NCBI GenBank assembly: GCA_964016985.1
Contig: OZ024836.1
Coordinates: forward strand, 39,304,803-39,368,802
Origin: Anodontia alba
Taxonomy: Eukaryota > Mollusca > Bivalvia > Lucinida > Lucinidae
Reading direction: 5' to 3'
DNA length: 64,000 nt
A program made the position numbers and the translations under genes. The stretch's first letter is position 1. Each line of letters begins with the position of its first letter. This document shows positions 45,435 to 56,404 of the stretch, piece by piece. The notes below the pieces were generated by a model that saw nothing but the letters and a program-made list of their open reading frames with translations, was not told where the DNA came from and made no database searches.

Positions 45435-45874
45435 TTAGACTACTGCTTTCAAAGCTTTTAATTTACTGGGATCCGTTGTATAGATATAAAATTTAAGAAG
45501 GGCAGTTGACAGTTTCTGCACAAATACTGGTTAACCGCGTAGAGGACTAAGTCTGTCCAGGAAAAGAGCGGTTAAGTAAACTGACCGGCTAGACACGAAC
45601 TCAGTGGGTTGACTGGGCCGTCAACTCGATTAATTTACTGATATTACATATTTTCTTTAGCTTCTAAAATATATAAGTTGATACTGTAACAGCGCTAAAA
45701 GCAAATAGTTTAAACCCTTTCACCCTTTAGTTTCTCAAGTGGACTATTCCATCTCTGAATGTGGACAAATGCGTTATTGCAAATGGATGTCAGCTATAAA
45801 GTACTACCAGACTAGCAAACAATGTTGATCCAGATGAGACAGTTAATAATGACATTTCGTTCCATGGAGAAATA

Positions 45875-45907
<33 letters not shown>

Positions 45908-46490
45908 ATATCTGGATACCCCACTTATCAATATGTATCTATGTATAAGTACCTTGACAAGTGGAAGGATCTTACATCCTCACATTATTGGTATTGATCA
46001 TCGAGGCAAACGTTTATTGAACTGTTGTTTATTCCATTTCATATGCTACTTAAATATTTTCTAAAAGTGCAACTATGACACATCTTGTCCGTGCAATTCA
46101 CACAGACACGGTTCAGCACATAGGGCAGGCCCCGATTAGACGCCGATTGCGTTTTTAAGGGTATACACCGATTTTTACTCATAGATCAACTGGTAGAAAT
46201 AAAAATGATTTGCTCAAACTGTGACAATGGTTGTAGAGTTATGGTGCCTGAAGACTTCATTTAAAGGAAAATACGGTGCGTTTGACTTTTGTAAACCAAA
46301 CGGGTTGTCTGAAAGTTGAGTTAGAGGGATTACGTCAACTATAATCGCAAGAATGTACAGACGGGCAGACAGGAAAACATGGTTTCAGACCTTTTTTTTT
46401 TTCTTCAAAAAATGCGAAAGAGTTCATGCTACATGCACTGGTTATAACTGGTTAGAATCTATCGCTTACAGTCTTTTTTTTATTTTGAAG
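45435..46490. other. Intron, little recognised
   Basis: Apart from the A-run, only a fragment at 45810-45850 (AATGTTGATCCAGATGAGAC) resembles sequence near 30910-30970. Confidence 0.4.
45868..45906. repeat. Poly-A tract
   Basis: About 37 uninterrupted A; no gene or retro-copy body recognised before it. Confidence 0.95.
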
Positions 46491-46504
46491 AAAGCTCCTG
46501 GAAA

Positions 46505-47265
46505 TATATTGGTAATAACGGATAAGAATACATTACCGACATCCTTGTTTATGAAGCACGTTCCTAGGCACACACTGGTAACACGGGTTATGGTACATTA
46601 CCGACAGCCTTGTTTATCAATCACGTTCCTAGGCATAATAGCTGGTAAGGGTACATTACCGATATCTTTGTTTATTGAACACTTTCCTAGGCACTCACGG
46701 ATAATAACGGGTAATAATACATTACTGGCAGCCTTGTTTCTTGAACATTTTATCAGAATGTTTAAGAATACATTACCGACCGCCTTGGTTATCAAACACG
46801 TTCCTAGACATACACTAGTCATAAGGTGTAAGATTACATTACTGGCAGTCTTGTTTATCGAGCAAGTTCCTACGCATACATTAATAATAACGAGTAAGAA
46901 TACATAACCGACAGCCTTGTTAATCGAGCAAGTTCCCAGGCATATTGGTAATAACGGGTAAAAAAACATTTCGGACAACCTTGTTTATCAAGCACGTTCC
47001 TAGGCATACGCTGATAATAACGGATACGAATACATTACCGACAGCCTTGTTTATCAAGCACATACCTAGGCATTCACTGGTGATAACGAAAAAGAATATA
47101 TTACAGAAAACCTTCTTTATCAAGCACGTACCTAGGCATGCACTGGTAATAACGGATAAGAATATATTACAGAAAACCTTCTTTATCAAGCACATACCTA
47201 GGCATAAACTGATACAAACGGGTAAGAATACATTACCGATAGCTTTGTTTATTGAACACGTTCCA
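46505..47265 (-). repeat. 66-bp minisatellite made from exon 5's 3' end and splice donor
   Basis: About twelve units. Anchoring on the ATTAC (or variant) of the donor, it falls at 47232, 47166, 47100, 47034, 46968, 46904, 46838, 46772, 46721, 46655, 46597 and 46532, so spacings are 66, 66, 66, 66, 64, 66, 66, 51, 66, 58 and 65. The first unit is the coding end of exon 5. Minus-strand units read as CLGTCLINKAVGNVF-like 22-residue repeats, open from exon 5 for about four to five units. Most units keep GTAATG after CNRY-like exon sequence, and several also carry AG|GTATGT or AG|GTACGT. Confidence 0.9.
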
Positions 47266-47416
47266 CCATAGGGTAAATAGTTGACGGTTCTGACATATCC
47301 GGCTCGTGACTCGTACCGTGTTCCGTCAATTTCTAAAGTCAAGAAGACAGTGAACGCATACGTAATTCCTTCTTCTAAGTTATGTTTGGCTACATAGAGC
47401 GTCCTGTTGGCGGTAC
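47237..47416 (-). CDS. Exon 5: REJ-module segment; its 3' end is the founder of a tandem array
   Basis: It is 180 bp, acceptor TTTTGACAG, donor GCTATCG|GTAATG, phase 1 to 1. It encodes TANRTLYVAKHNLEEGITYA, then TVFLTLEIDG, then VNYLPYGGTCSINKAIG. The patterns 'TL.V....L..G.TY.F.V' and 'N..P.GG.C.I' are characteristic of REJ modules. Using the GTAATG donor joins GGTCSINKAIG to DATVEKFKVRCAGW of exon 6, exactly the REJ order, which supports this donor over the nearer GTGGAA. The last roughly 40 bp and the donor are repeated about a dozen times in the following intron (46505-47265). Confidence 0.88.
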
Positions 47417-47485
47417 CTGTCAAAATAAAATGACATGACCCAATTAATGTCTACGATCAGCCTGTTCAAATCAGTTCAAATCAAT

Positions 47486-47763
47486 CATTACGAAAACACG
47501 CCTAATCAAATATTAGAAAATTTCATCTCCAAAAACTGAACATTTTCGGATTAAAAACTCTGATATTTTTCATATTTCAACTCGAAACATAGATTGTGGG
47601 TACTCGTTAGAACCGCCTCGGCTGGGCGGTTCTAGTGAGTACCCACAATCTATGTTTCTGAGCAGAAATAAGAAAAATAATGCATACCTCTGTAAACCCC
47701 AGTTTTACTATACAAAGGTGGGGTTTAAGGGGGTCAAAATTATATAGGCGTGTTTTCGTGATG
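47486..47763 (-). mobile_element. FB1 foldback element (orientation B)
   Basis: CATTACGAAAACACGCCTAA to GCGTGTTTTCGTGATG, hairpin GAACCGCCTCGGCTGGGCGG. It lies only about 70 bp upstream of exon 5's acceptor. Confidence 0.9.
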
Positions 47764-48039
47764 TGTTTCGCGCTCAACGGATTGCCAAATATTCAAGCTT
47801 TCTTTAGAATGACGACATGGGCTCTGCTTAGAATGTGTGTATACGCAGATTGGTCTGAGTTGTCGCTGGGCGCACAAGCAATTTGATTGTAAATGCTGTG
47901 CCCCGGCTCAAATGCTTCATAATATTTACTTAAATGTCGAAGTCCCATACATTTTATTTATATGCTGACTTGCGTTTTTCGATTCGTTGAGTTTCAAACA
48001 GGAGGCTTTAGAGCTTACGATTTCAGATATGTACAGTAT

Positions 48040-48040
48040 T

Positions 48041-48134
<94 letters not shown>
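48040..48134. repeat. (TA)n-(TG)n compound microsatellite
   Basis: TA repeats to 48112, then about 11 TG pairs. Confidence 0.97.
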
Positions 48135-48227
48135 AACTGTAAACTTTGATATTTTATTATTCATTTCTAACCAGTTTGTATGGTATAACACGGTTTGCGG
48201 GGATGGGAGCGTTTGGACGCAGGATGA

Positions 48228-48270
48228 GAGGGCGGGGGGGGGGGGGCGGGGGGGCGGAGAGGGGGGTTAG
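48228..48270 (+). repeat. G-rich tract
   Basis: Runs of G totalling about 30 in 43 bases, including an uninterrupted G run over ten long. Confidence 0.9.
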
Positions 48271-48687
48271 ACTGCATTTTAAGGCAGAAATATTGTTTTC
48301 CTTATGGCTGCTGAAAAAAATAACAACAAAATTTAACGCCAAAACCTACTCTACTTTTTTTCATCACTGAATTGCTTTTTTATAGAATGTTCCGAAAATA
48401 AATTAACCTAGCTACAATGGTCTATGTACACAGAATGAAATACATAAAAGAACACATGTAGAATAAATTTACTCCACCACTTATAGCATTTATTGCGGTA
48501 CACTATTTCGTTGTACAGAATGGTATTGAGTATAAACCACGCGAATCTTGCCATTTTAGCACGGCTAGTGTGTGATAAGAGAACCGTTGTTGTGGCCATT
48601 TCAACATCCATCAAAAATAAACAATAAAAATATTTCCAAAGGATCAACTATTATACCCAGTGTGTTCGACAAAGCATTAAATATTAC

Positions 48688-48851
48688 CTAGAGTGTTCGA
48701 CAAAGCAACATCAGGCTCAAAACGGGAGTTGTTGATCAGTCGCATGGCCGACCATACATAGGTTACACTGACACTTTCTGCTGACAAGTCCAGTTCCAAC
48801 TTATCAAACGCCATCTTGTCTTGTGCTGAGGCCCGACAATTGAACATGCAA
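48688..48851 (-). CDS. Exon 4: REJ-module segment with NC motif
   Basis: It is 164 bp, acceptor CTTACTTATAG, donor CTCTAG|GTAATA, phase 2 to 1. It encodes CMFNCRASAQDKMAFDKLEL followed by VTYVWSAMRLINNSRF and ...ALSNTLG. REJ modules carry 'C..NC' followed about 25 residues later by Y-x-W, both present. Phase 2 entry and phase 1 exit match exons 3 and 5. Confidence 0.85.
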
Positions 48852-48932
48852 CTATAAGTAAGGAAAGACACACAAAAAAACACTGAATTTACAGTCTGTT
48901 AACCATTTCAACCCCGAAAACAAAAACATATA

Positions 48933-49289
48933 CAGTCGAACCTCAATAGCTCGAACATCTTTGGGACCATGGAAATTCGTTCGAGACATGGGCAGTTCGA
49001 GCCACTGAGGGTTAATCATGGCACCAGTTCAGGAAGCAAATAGCGATAATTTAGGGAAGTCTGTTCGATTTTCTACACAGTGAGTGTATGTTGAGTGTAC
49101 TCATTAGAATCGCCTTGATGAGGCTATTCTAATGACTACACACAACATACAAGTTCAGAATAAAATAAGAAAATTTCCTTAAATATTTGTTTTCTTGAAC
49201 TATCGGAAGAATTTCGTAGGGATTAAAAAACGAGTTCGAACTAGCCATGGTAAACGAGCCATCGGTGTTCGAGCTATCGAGGTTCGACT
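48933..49289 (+). mobile_element. FB2 element, complete reference copy
   Basis: It is 357 bp. The left end CAGTCGAACCTCAATAGCTC and the reverse complement of its right end, AAGTCGAACCTCGATAGCTC, form the terminal inverted repeat. The central palindrome GTATGTTGAGTGTACTCATT / CTAATGACTACACACAACAT sits mid-element. No coding capacity. Confidence 0.88.
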
Positions 49290-49532
49290 TACCTTTGCAA
49301 ACAGTGTAGATTCTGATGATACGGTTCATAAGGATAGACACTGTTTGTCATTTTGTTTTGACTTGACTCAGACCCCTATTTGGGACAATGAATCCGACCA
49401 GACCCAAAGATGGAAGAGTCCATTTCAGAAAATCAGGGACGAAACAGTTAAGAATAGTAAACAGCCGGTACTTAGTAATAAATATACCAATATATAGATA
49501 AACCATCAGCATTTATCCATTAGCCGCAATGT

Positions 49533-49735
49533 CAGAAAACGTACCTTCGAATATGTGCCCCCAGCGAAGACTCAAATCAGCCTGCGCGATTTAGTCCTCA
49601 CTGGGCGCATTTTGGATAGCCAAGGAGGCAAAGTTTCTTCATGTGGGCAACGAGGACTCTGATCAGACTGCGCGAATGCGCAGGCTGATCTGAGTCTTCG
49701 TTGGGAGCAGAAGGTATTTTATCTCATGTTGCGGG
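49533..49735. mobile_element. FB8 palindromic element (CAGCCTGCGC family)
   Basis: CCGCAATGTCAGAAAACGTA with CCAGCGAAGACTCAAATCAG is mirrored by GCTGATCTGAGTCTTCGTTG and ATCTCATGTTGCGG. The middle part AAGTTTCTTCATGTGGGCAA recurs in other copies. Confidence 0.8.
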
Positions 49736-50375
49736 TCCAATTGTATTGACCTAAATACATACTAACAGGAACAACCATTGAGATTCAACAATTGTAATAT
49801 ACGTTTTGTTGTGTACCCTTTTATATTACAGTATCCAAAGATTGACAATCACATAAGTTTGAATAGAATTATTGTACATTTATTGTACATGTCTGTTGGC
49901 CTGAACATTCTGATTTGTCTTTTGTTTACGGATTTATGAGTTTGGATTATGGCTTGGGTACCATGACCACAGCTACTTAGGAAACAGCTCTTTGGGCTGT
50001 CTCCTGGATCCCTTTTTTATGATATTTGTATTGTGATATTGATGTTTTCAGGCGCAATGTGTCTACATTTATCTTGCAATAAATAAATAATTAAGTTTTA
50101 ACCAAAGTTTAAACCAATCACTAAATATTTTCTGACTATGTCATGCAATAAAAAAGAGATATTTCATAGAAAACACCTTTCTTCGCTGTCTTGTTATTGT
50201 CTTTTGCAACATGTGCATGTAGATGTGCTACATACAACATTGGGAAAAGGCCCCTCTCGCATTATCAGATATTGACGGCCTTCGTTGGCCGCGTCTAAAG
50301 CATCATTGAATATTGTAGAATACAGCGACGAATGACAAAGGTACTGTTAAGTTTGCATGCATTATGTTAACCTTT

Positions 50376-50453
50376 GGCAATCTGATTGGCTGACAATCAG
50401 AAGTGGGCGTGACATTCACGCCCACTTCTAATTGTCGGCTAATCAGACTTCTT
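50376..50453. repeat. Palindrome, 78 bp, adjacent to PLE fragment
   Basis: AATCTGATTGGCTGACAATC with partner ATTGTCGGCTAATCAGACTT around GGGCGTGACATTCACGCCC. Its internal part resembles FB4's right half. Confidence 0.7.
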
Positions 50454-50820
50454 GAAGGGTGAAGTTGGCTAGCTGTAAAAGTGCTTTAAACCCCCCCCCC
50501 CCCCCCCCCCCCCGGTGGTTTGCTCTACCGACCGTTCTAAGGCGGTGGTCCCGGTGTTAGTCTTACTCTTTGTTGCTTTGTGGTTTATTCTACGAGGCGA
50601 TTTGTTGTATGTCTTTCCGTGTGTCATTTTGTTCTTGTGTTTTTCAGTCCTTTTAGTATTGCGATTACCTCGCTTGGGGAAGAGAGAGCTAATCTTAGTG
50701 CTTTTTGTACGTTTGTTCGGTTTGTGCTTGTTTAGATTTGTTGGTTTCCTCTTCCACTTGGGGTCTGGGAAGGGCTGCGGTTTGTGATTGTGGCACTCCC
50801 TGGACTTTTCTTTTACCTTT
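50454..50820 (+). mobile_element. PLE 3' fragment with long C-run
   Basis: GGTGAAGTTGGCTAGCTGTA, C-run of about 24 (50490-50513), then CCGACCGTTCTAAGGCGGTG and the common tail to CTCCCTGGACTTTTC. Confidence 0.82.
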
Positions 50821-50999
50821 CTTGATCCGATTTGTTGATACAAATTCACATACTATATAACAAACTGTGCAGTTGAAGACTGGTCTAGATCTACACTGTT
50901 TGCAAAGGCGGAACATATCCGGGATCAGCAGAACCAGGGTTAACAAATCTATGTAATGTGTACCCCAACCATCCCCTAATATATATATATACACTGAAA

Positions 51000-51260
51000 C
51001 AGAGGTATGCAGGGTTCTGTCCACCTTTTGGGGAAAGAGTTGCTAAATCTGGTTGCCATTTGTTCTTTTTATGGCTGTTTAATTGATGTGTCTGTCTTTC
51101 CTGTAGACATTGAGAGCCTTATGTGGATCTGATTGTATCAATTCCTGAGTTCACTTATTTACTTTCTACATTATTTGGGATACATTAAGAATTTTTCTGT
51201 TTTGAGCCAGGTTTTTCATTTGCTTGTTATTTCTAGCATCTGTTTTTATTTCATGAATTT
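51000..51260 (+). repeat. R10 repeat, second copy
   Basis: GGGGAAAGAGTTGCTAAATC and ATGTGGATCTGATTGTATCA. Confidence 0.65.
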
Positions 51261-51394
51261 GTCTTAATTTGCTTATCAACCGAACTATTTCTCAGTTTCC
51301 ATGTTATGTAGTGAAAATATCGTTGCTAACATATAAGATTTTATTTCTTATTTGTGCTACATATATTGCGGAAATCATTGAAAGCGCATATAAC

Positions 51395-51399
<5 letters not shown>

Positions 51400-51431
<32 letters not shown>
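51400..51431. repeat. Poly-T tract
   Basis: About 31 uninterrupted T. Confidence 0.95.
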
Positions 51432-51591
51432 TGAAAACAATAAATGTCAATTATTTGTCAAAATGTCCTTATATAAAGCTAAATGGCTAAGATTCGTATA
51501 ATTTACATGACTGTGCATAAACCGCTCCGGACCTACGCCAGTCGCATAAACATAGTGACTTTTTTTCATATGTTGCGGCTCTTCTATTTAC

Positions 51592-52244
51592 CTGAGTGTC
51601 ACCGGCCTGATGTCGCTGTTGATATAAACAGACTGTATAGCAGACGACACCCGTGGTCCCCTAGAGATCGTAAATATCACAAATACAGTTCTATTGTCTG
51701 AGAAAGCATCAGTGTCCAGCTCCAAATGCTGTGATGCCTGTATGTCCGAGATATTAAACCATGCCACCGATCCCGATTCAAGCAGTTCGCAGTTTGGAAA
51801 TGTCGCAATGCAGTTGATCGTCTCAATCTGGCTTATTCCGAATAAACTCAAGACCGACCAGTGCGTAGTAAGTATATCGGAAGTGACACTAACGCCGGTT
51901 ACTAGATCGTAGGAAGCGCTAGCGTCGAAGAAAATAGTTTCACTTCCGTTGGACACTCTCATTGTTGCGCCTTTTAGACTTGCAACTAGTTCCGGTAAAA
52001 TAACTCGTACATATACATAATCTTCGTCATATGTGTCATTAAACTTGGAACCAGTCACGGTTACTTCGACGAAAATTATGTACAGACCGGGGGCCAGTGT
52101 TTGAGCAGGAACTGTCAGAGTGCTTCCACTTGGATGAATGACAACTTCCGCCGGCACAGCCATGCCATCTATTAAAATGAACATTCGCCAGTTGTAGGTT
52201 TCGTTTCCTCCACAGAGAGAAATGACGCTGTCATTTGCTGCAAT
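51592..52244 (-). CDS. Exon 3: REJ-module segment (large exon)
   Basis: It is 653 bp, acceptor TGATTTTAG, donor CTCAG|GTAAAT, phase 0 to 2. The roughly 217 residues include CGGNETYNW, then TLTVPAQTLAPGLY, then DASASYD, and end SVYINSDIRPVTL. In REJ modules a W-x-W/L strand is followed by 'L.(I/V)P...L..G.Y' and later 'F.AS.S.D', which this matches. The chain continues in frame into exon 4, giving ...RPVTLSCMFNC, the typical 'v.i.C..NC' of the module. N-glycosylation sequons (NGSE, NISD, NRTV) fit an extracellular location. The largest exon seen. Confidence 0.85.
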
Positions 52245-52478
52245 CTAAAATCAAAACGGTCCAGATTTATTATGAAGCTATTACTAGTCTCTGGGATAAT
52301 TCAGCTGACGACAAATTGGTGATATTCCTCTTACTTTTCCAAGAAAACAGAATTTGACATTTCATGCAACTTGTCTACATTAGAGACAATTTGCATGAAA
52401 CGTCATATCCTGTTTTCTGGAGAAAAAAATAAGAAAAATATTTCAGTACGTCTTCTGCAGAAAATTTACCAAGAGTGC

Positions 52479-52744
52479 CATTACGAAAACATACCTATAT
52501 AATTTTAATCCCTTAAAACCCACTTTTATATAATAAAACTGGAGTTTACAGGAAAATACATTATTTTTCTTATTTCTGCTCAAAAACATAGATTGTGGGT
52601 ACCCATCGGGGCGGTTCTAACGAGTATCCACAATCTATGTTTTTGAGCAGAAATATGAAAAAATATTAGAGTTTTTTATATCTAAATTGTTTAGTTTTGA
52701 GGTGAAATTTCCTTTGTTTTTGAATGGCGTGTTTTGCACAAATG
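52479..52744 (+). mobile_element. FB1 foldback element (orientation A), right terminus eroded
   Basis: CATTACGAAAACATACCTAT, side hairpin, shortened apex (GGGTACCCATCGGGGCGGTT), and an eroded end GGCGTGTTTTGCACAAATG. Confidence 0.83.
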
Positions 52745-53108
52745 ACACGGAGAAAATTGGTATAGCAAAGAGTAGAAAGGGTACGTTAATGTAACGGACA
52801 TTCCTGGAATATTTCCCTTCAATACACCGTCTTTAGAAGATCAGCTTGAAATGTATCGCAAACAGGAAGACAATTATAACACAACATCTGTTCCAAGATG
52901 TATGAATCACATCATGAAACAGATACATACTTCATGAGTATTCAAATAGCGACGTCTCTGATCATATCGTCCATTCGTGCAGTTTGACAATGTTCTGTAC
53001 AGTTTGCCAAGACTGCTCACGGGCTTATCCTTCTATGTTAGCATATTTTTGAACCCGATGTTATTTCGAGTCGTTTCTCATATAGTTCTTTTACTCTACA
53101 TTGTTTAT

Positions 53109-53387
53109 CATTACGAAAACATGCCTATATAAGTTTGACCCCCTTAAAGCCCACTTTTATATAGTACAACTGGGGTTTACAGGGGTAGACATTATTTTTC
53201 TTATTTCTGCCCTAAAACATAGATTGTGGGTACTCGTTAGAACCGCCTCGCCGATGCGGGGTTTAACAAGTACCCACAATCTATGTTTCGAGCAGAAATA
53301 TGAAAAATATCAGAGTTTTTATCTGAAAATTTTCAGTTTTTGGAGGTGAAATTTTCTATATATTTGAATAGGCATGTTTTCGTAATG
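53109..53387 (+). mobile_element. FB1 foldback element (orientation A)
   Basis: CATTACGAAAACATGCCTAT to GCATGTTTTCGTAATG; hairpin arms well kept, apex GCCTCGCCGATGCGGGG. Confidence 0.9.
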
Positions 53388-53506
53388 TTACACGTGCTCA
53401 TTGAGCTTTCTAGCCACGTATCATAAGTGGTCTTGATTTACTTTGTAGATGTGCCGAACTTTTTAAACAGATAATTATGTGACATTCTGTTAGTTTTGCT
53501 GCACTC

Positions 53507-53785
53507 CATCACGAAAACATGCCTAGATAATTTCGACCCCCTTAAAGCCCACTTTTATACAGTAAAACTGGGGTTTACAGGGGTATACATTATTTTTCTT
53601 ATTTCTGTTCAAAATCATAGATTATGGATACTCGTTAGAACCGCCTCGTCGAGGCGGTTCTAACGAGTACCCACAATCTATGTTTTGAGCCAAAATTTGA
53701 AAAATATCTCAATTTTTTATCTGGAAATTTTCATTTTTTGGTGGTAAAATTTTCAGTATATTTGAATAGGCGTGTTTTCGTAATG
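53507..53785 (+). mobile_element. FB1 foldback element (orientation A)
   Basis: CATCACGAAAACATGCCTAG to GCGTGTTTTCGTAATG, perfect apex GAACCGCCTCGTCGAGGCGG. It lies 120 bp from the previous copy in the same orientation. Confidence 0.9.
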
Positions 53786-54109
53786 CCAAATCCCATTCTG
53801 AAACGATGTACTCTAAACGAAAAAAAAAAAAAATACTCCCAATGTGAAAAAAATAGATCCCTTTTTACAAGCGAATAAAAACTGTGATAGATTAGCCTCC
53901 CTCTGAAAATGTTTATTTTCGTCTTAAAAGAGGTAGGTGAATGAAAACATAAGAGCCTTTACGAGGACATATCCATGTAAACTGCTTTCCACACCCGCGC
54001 CTCCCACCGTTCCCTATACTCCTATACTCTACACAGTGACTGGAAATTACTACTCATGCCTTTTATATTACTATAAATTGATACTACTGTTCTTTCGGCA
54101 CCCTTTCGA

Positions 54110-54300
54110 AGGACTTTTTTGCTTGGAATTTTATTCTAAATCCAAATACTTTGGTCTGATTGACCATATCTGCTCAGGATCTGTTTGTCTTTACTGTACC
54201 TCCGTTTTGTTTTCAAATATTTACAGTAAAATTAATTTTACGACCCAAAATGGGTCTGGCCTTTGCAATTTCTCTAGTAAATAAGATTTTTGTAAAAAAA
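54110..54300 (+). repeat. R11 fragment
   Basis: ATATTTACAGTAAAATTAAT and ATGGGTCTGGCCTTTGCAAT resemble the complement of 25440-25530. Confidence 0.5.
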
Positions 54301-54439
54301 AAAATAGAATTTGTGTTATGCATTCTTACATAATTTACAATATTGATGATTCAAAATAATATTGTGAAGATTTCAGAAAATTTAAACAAGTGGAATTTGT
54401 TGAAAACCTGCATACAAACTACCTACTCGTCTACCTACT

Positions 54440-54440
54440 C

Positions 54441-54486
<46 letters not shown>

Positions 54487-54545
54487 TTTGTTTTTTTTTT
54501 TTTTTTTTTTTTGTTGTTGTTTTTTTGTTTTGTTTTGTTTTTTTG
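54440..54545. repeat. Poly-T tract
   Basis: Over 85 T in 105 bases. Confidence 0.95.
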
Positions 54546-54691
54546 GCATATTATTCATCCAATACTAGTATGGTAAAAATAGAATGTTCTAGTTTTAAAA
54601 ACCACTGAATAGAACAATTTTGTTGTACATAGGTAATTACGACAAATGGCTTTGCCTTAAATCATGATGAAATTTTCTGAGTAAACCACCT

Positions 54692-54693
<2 letters not shown>

Positions 54694-54745
<52 letters not shown>
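54694..54745. repeat. (CA)n microsatellite
   Basis: About 25 CA pairs. Confidence 0.97.
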
Positions 54746-54746
<1 letters not shown>

Positions 54747-54780
54747 CTGAAAGATGTCGAAAGCAGGGTTGTATATGTAC

Positions 54781-55064
54781 CATCACAAAAACATGCCTAT
54801 ATAATGTTGACCCCCTGAAACCCCACTTTTATATAGTAAAACTGGGGTTTACAGGGGTATACATTATTTTTTTGTATTTCTGCTCAAAAAAAAAAAACAA
54901 TTGTCGTACTCGTAAGAACCGCCTCGTCGAGGTGGTTCTAACGAGTATCCACAATCTATATTTCTGTGAAGAAATATGAAAAATATCAGTTTTTATCTGA
55001 AAATTTTCAGGTTTTGGTGGTGAAATTTTCAATATATTTGAATAGATGTGCTTATGTAATAATG
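54781..55064 (+). mobile_element. FB1 foldback element (orientation A)
   Basis: CATCACAAAAACATGCCTAT; hairpin GAACCGCCTCGTCGAGGTGG; right end diverged (ATGTGCTTATGTAATAATG). Confidence 0.87.
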
Positions 55065-55145
55065 TACTATACTTTATGAATTTTTCCCAGTTTACCGCTG
55101 ATGCTGCTATTGATTTAGCGAAATATTTTGATAACATGGCGTTAA

Positions 55146-55503
55146 CATTGCGAAAACATGCCAATTCAAATAAACTGAAAATTTTACATCAAAAAATGAA
55201 AATTTTCAGAAAAAAAAAAACAAAAAAACAACAACAACAAAAAAAAAAAAAAAAAAAAAAAAAAAAACAACAAAAAAAAAAAAAAACAAAAAAAAAACTC
55301 TGATACTTTTCACATTTCTACTCAAAACATAGATTGTGGATACTCGTTAGAACCGCCTCATCGAGGTGGTTCTAACGAGTACCCACAATCTATGTTTTTG
55401 AGCAGAAATAAGAAAAATAATGTATACCTCAGTAAACCCCAGTTTTACTATATAAAATTGGGGTTTAAGGCAAACAAAATTATATAGGCATGTTCTCATG
55501 ATG
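55146..55503 (-). mobile_element. FB1 foldback element (orientation B) enlarged by an A-rich expansion
   Basis: CATTGCGAAAACATGCCAAT to GCATGTTCTCATGATG. Between TTTTCAGA and ACTCTGATA lies about 90 bp of A-rich (AACAA/A-run) sequence, an expansion of the A-run found there in other copies. Confidence 0.87.
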
Positions 55504-56039
55504 AAATAAAATCAGAGAAACGTCTTGAAAATTCATTATAACACGTTTAAGTTAGTATCAGATAAACGGTCTCACAATTTCGTAACTTCGCAGTTCCATC
55601 TATTGACTATCGAAAAATGCTTGAGTTTGAATATTTGTCTGAAAACTGAATAAATAAATTACTTTTTTTCATAAAATGAAGTGTTTTTGAAAGATTAGAA
55701 ATAGCTTAGGAAATCTTTAATGTGTGTTGAACCGCCAACATATAAGATGGGTTCCGAACATGAAAGCTAACTAATAATGTGTGACTGTAATTATAAGCAG
55801 ACCCCATTTAACACATTTTTTCTTAGTATTGCCTGTCGACATGTACATGTAATTCAAATTTTCTGTGAAGGTGATAATTATAATGAATTATCAAGCGTAA
55901 TTTCCTGATAAAAGAAAAATGGCATTGTTTACATTGGGTATAATGTAAATATAGCAATGATGTCATCGCTTTTATGACAGAACCGAACCTTTCAAAGAAT
56001 AACATTTTTCAACCGTGCCATAAATTTTCCTACAAGATG

Positions 56040-56225
56040 GCTTGTTCGCCCAGCAAAGTCACAAATCAGCCTGTGCTTTGACACACTCTAAGCAGAACAT
56101 CTGCCGCCCGTCTAAAGAAAGCTTGCACGCCGCGCTACCCACAGAGGGCAAAGCAATGACTCTGATCAGCCTGCGCATTTGCGCAGGCTGATCTCAGTCA
56201 TTGCTTTGCCGACATGCGATTTTGT
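56040..56225. repeat. FB8-related palindrome
   Basis: CGCCCAGCAAAGTCACAAAT is mirrored by ATCTCAGTCATTGCTTTGCC; apex GCCTGCGCATTTGCGCAGGC. Confidence 0.68.
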
Positions 56226-56308
56226 AATCAATGCTTTGCTTTGGCATCTTAATATTGTTTTATGACGATGGGCAGCCCCATAAAAAAATATATATATATG
56301 CTTAAAAA

Positions 56309-56402
56309 AATATTAATGGTTAAATAACAGAATATTAATGGCTAAATAACAGAACATTAATGGCTAAATAACAGAACAGAAATGGCTAAAAAACAGAACA
56401 AA
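56309..56402 (+). repeat. Short tandem repeat, 22-bp unit, about 4 copies
   Basis: ATTAATGGCTAAATAACAGA repeated four times with drift (GGTTAAATAACAGAAT, GGCTAAAAAACAGAAC). Confidence 0.85.
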
Positions 56403-56404
56403 GT

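Noticed and set aside
45868..45906. Poly-A run as the tail of a processed pseudogene
   Set aside because: No coding or transcript-like sequence and no target duplication were seen beside it.
46353..46907. 184-codon plus-strand frame with HVPRHTL repeats
   Set aside because: It is the antisense reading of the 66-bp array; the array's relation to exon 5 is on the minus strand.
47273..47280. Donor GTGGAA as the end of exon 5
   Set aside because: The downstream GTAATG donor gives the REJ sequence GG.C.I and the correct phase for exon 6; GTGGAA would lose the conserved cysteine.
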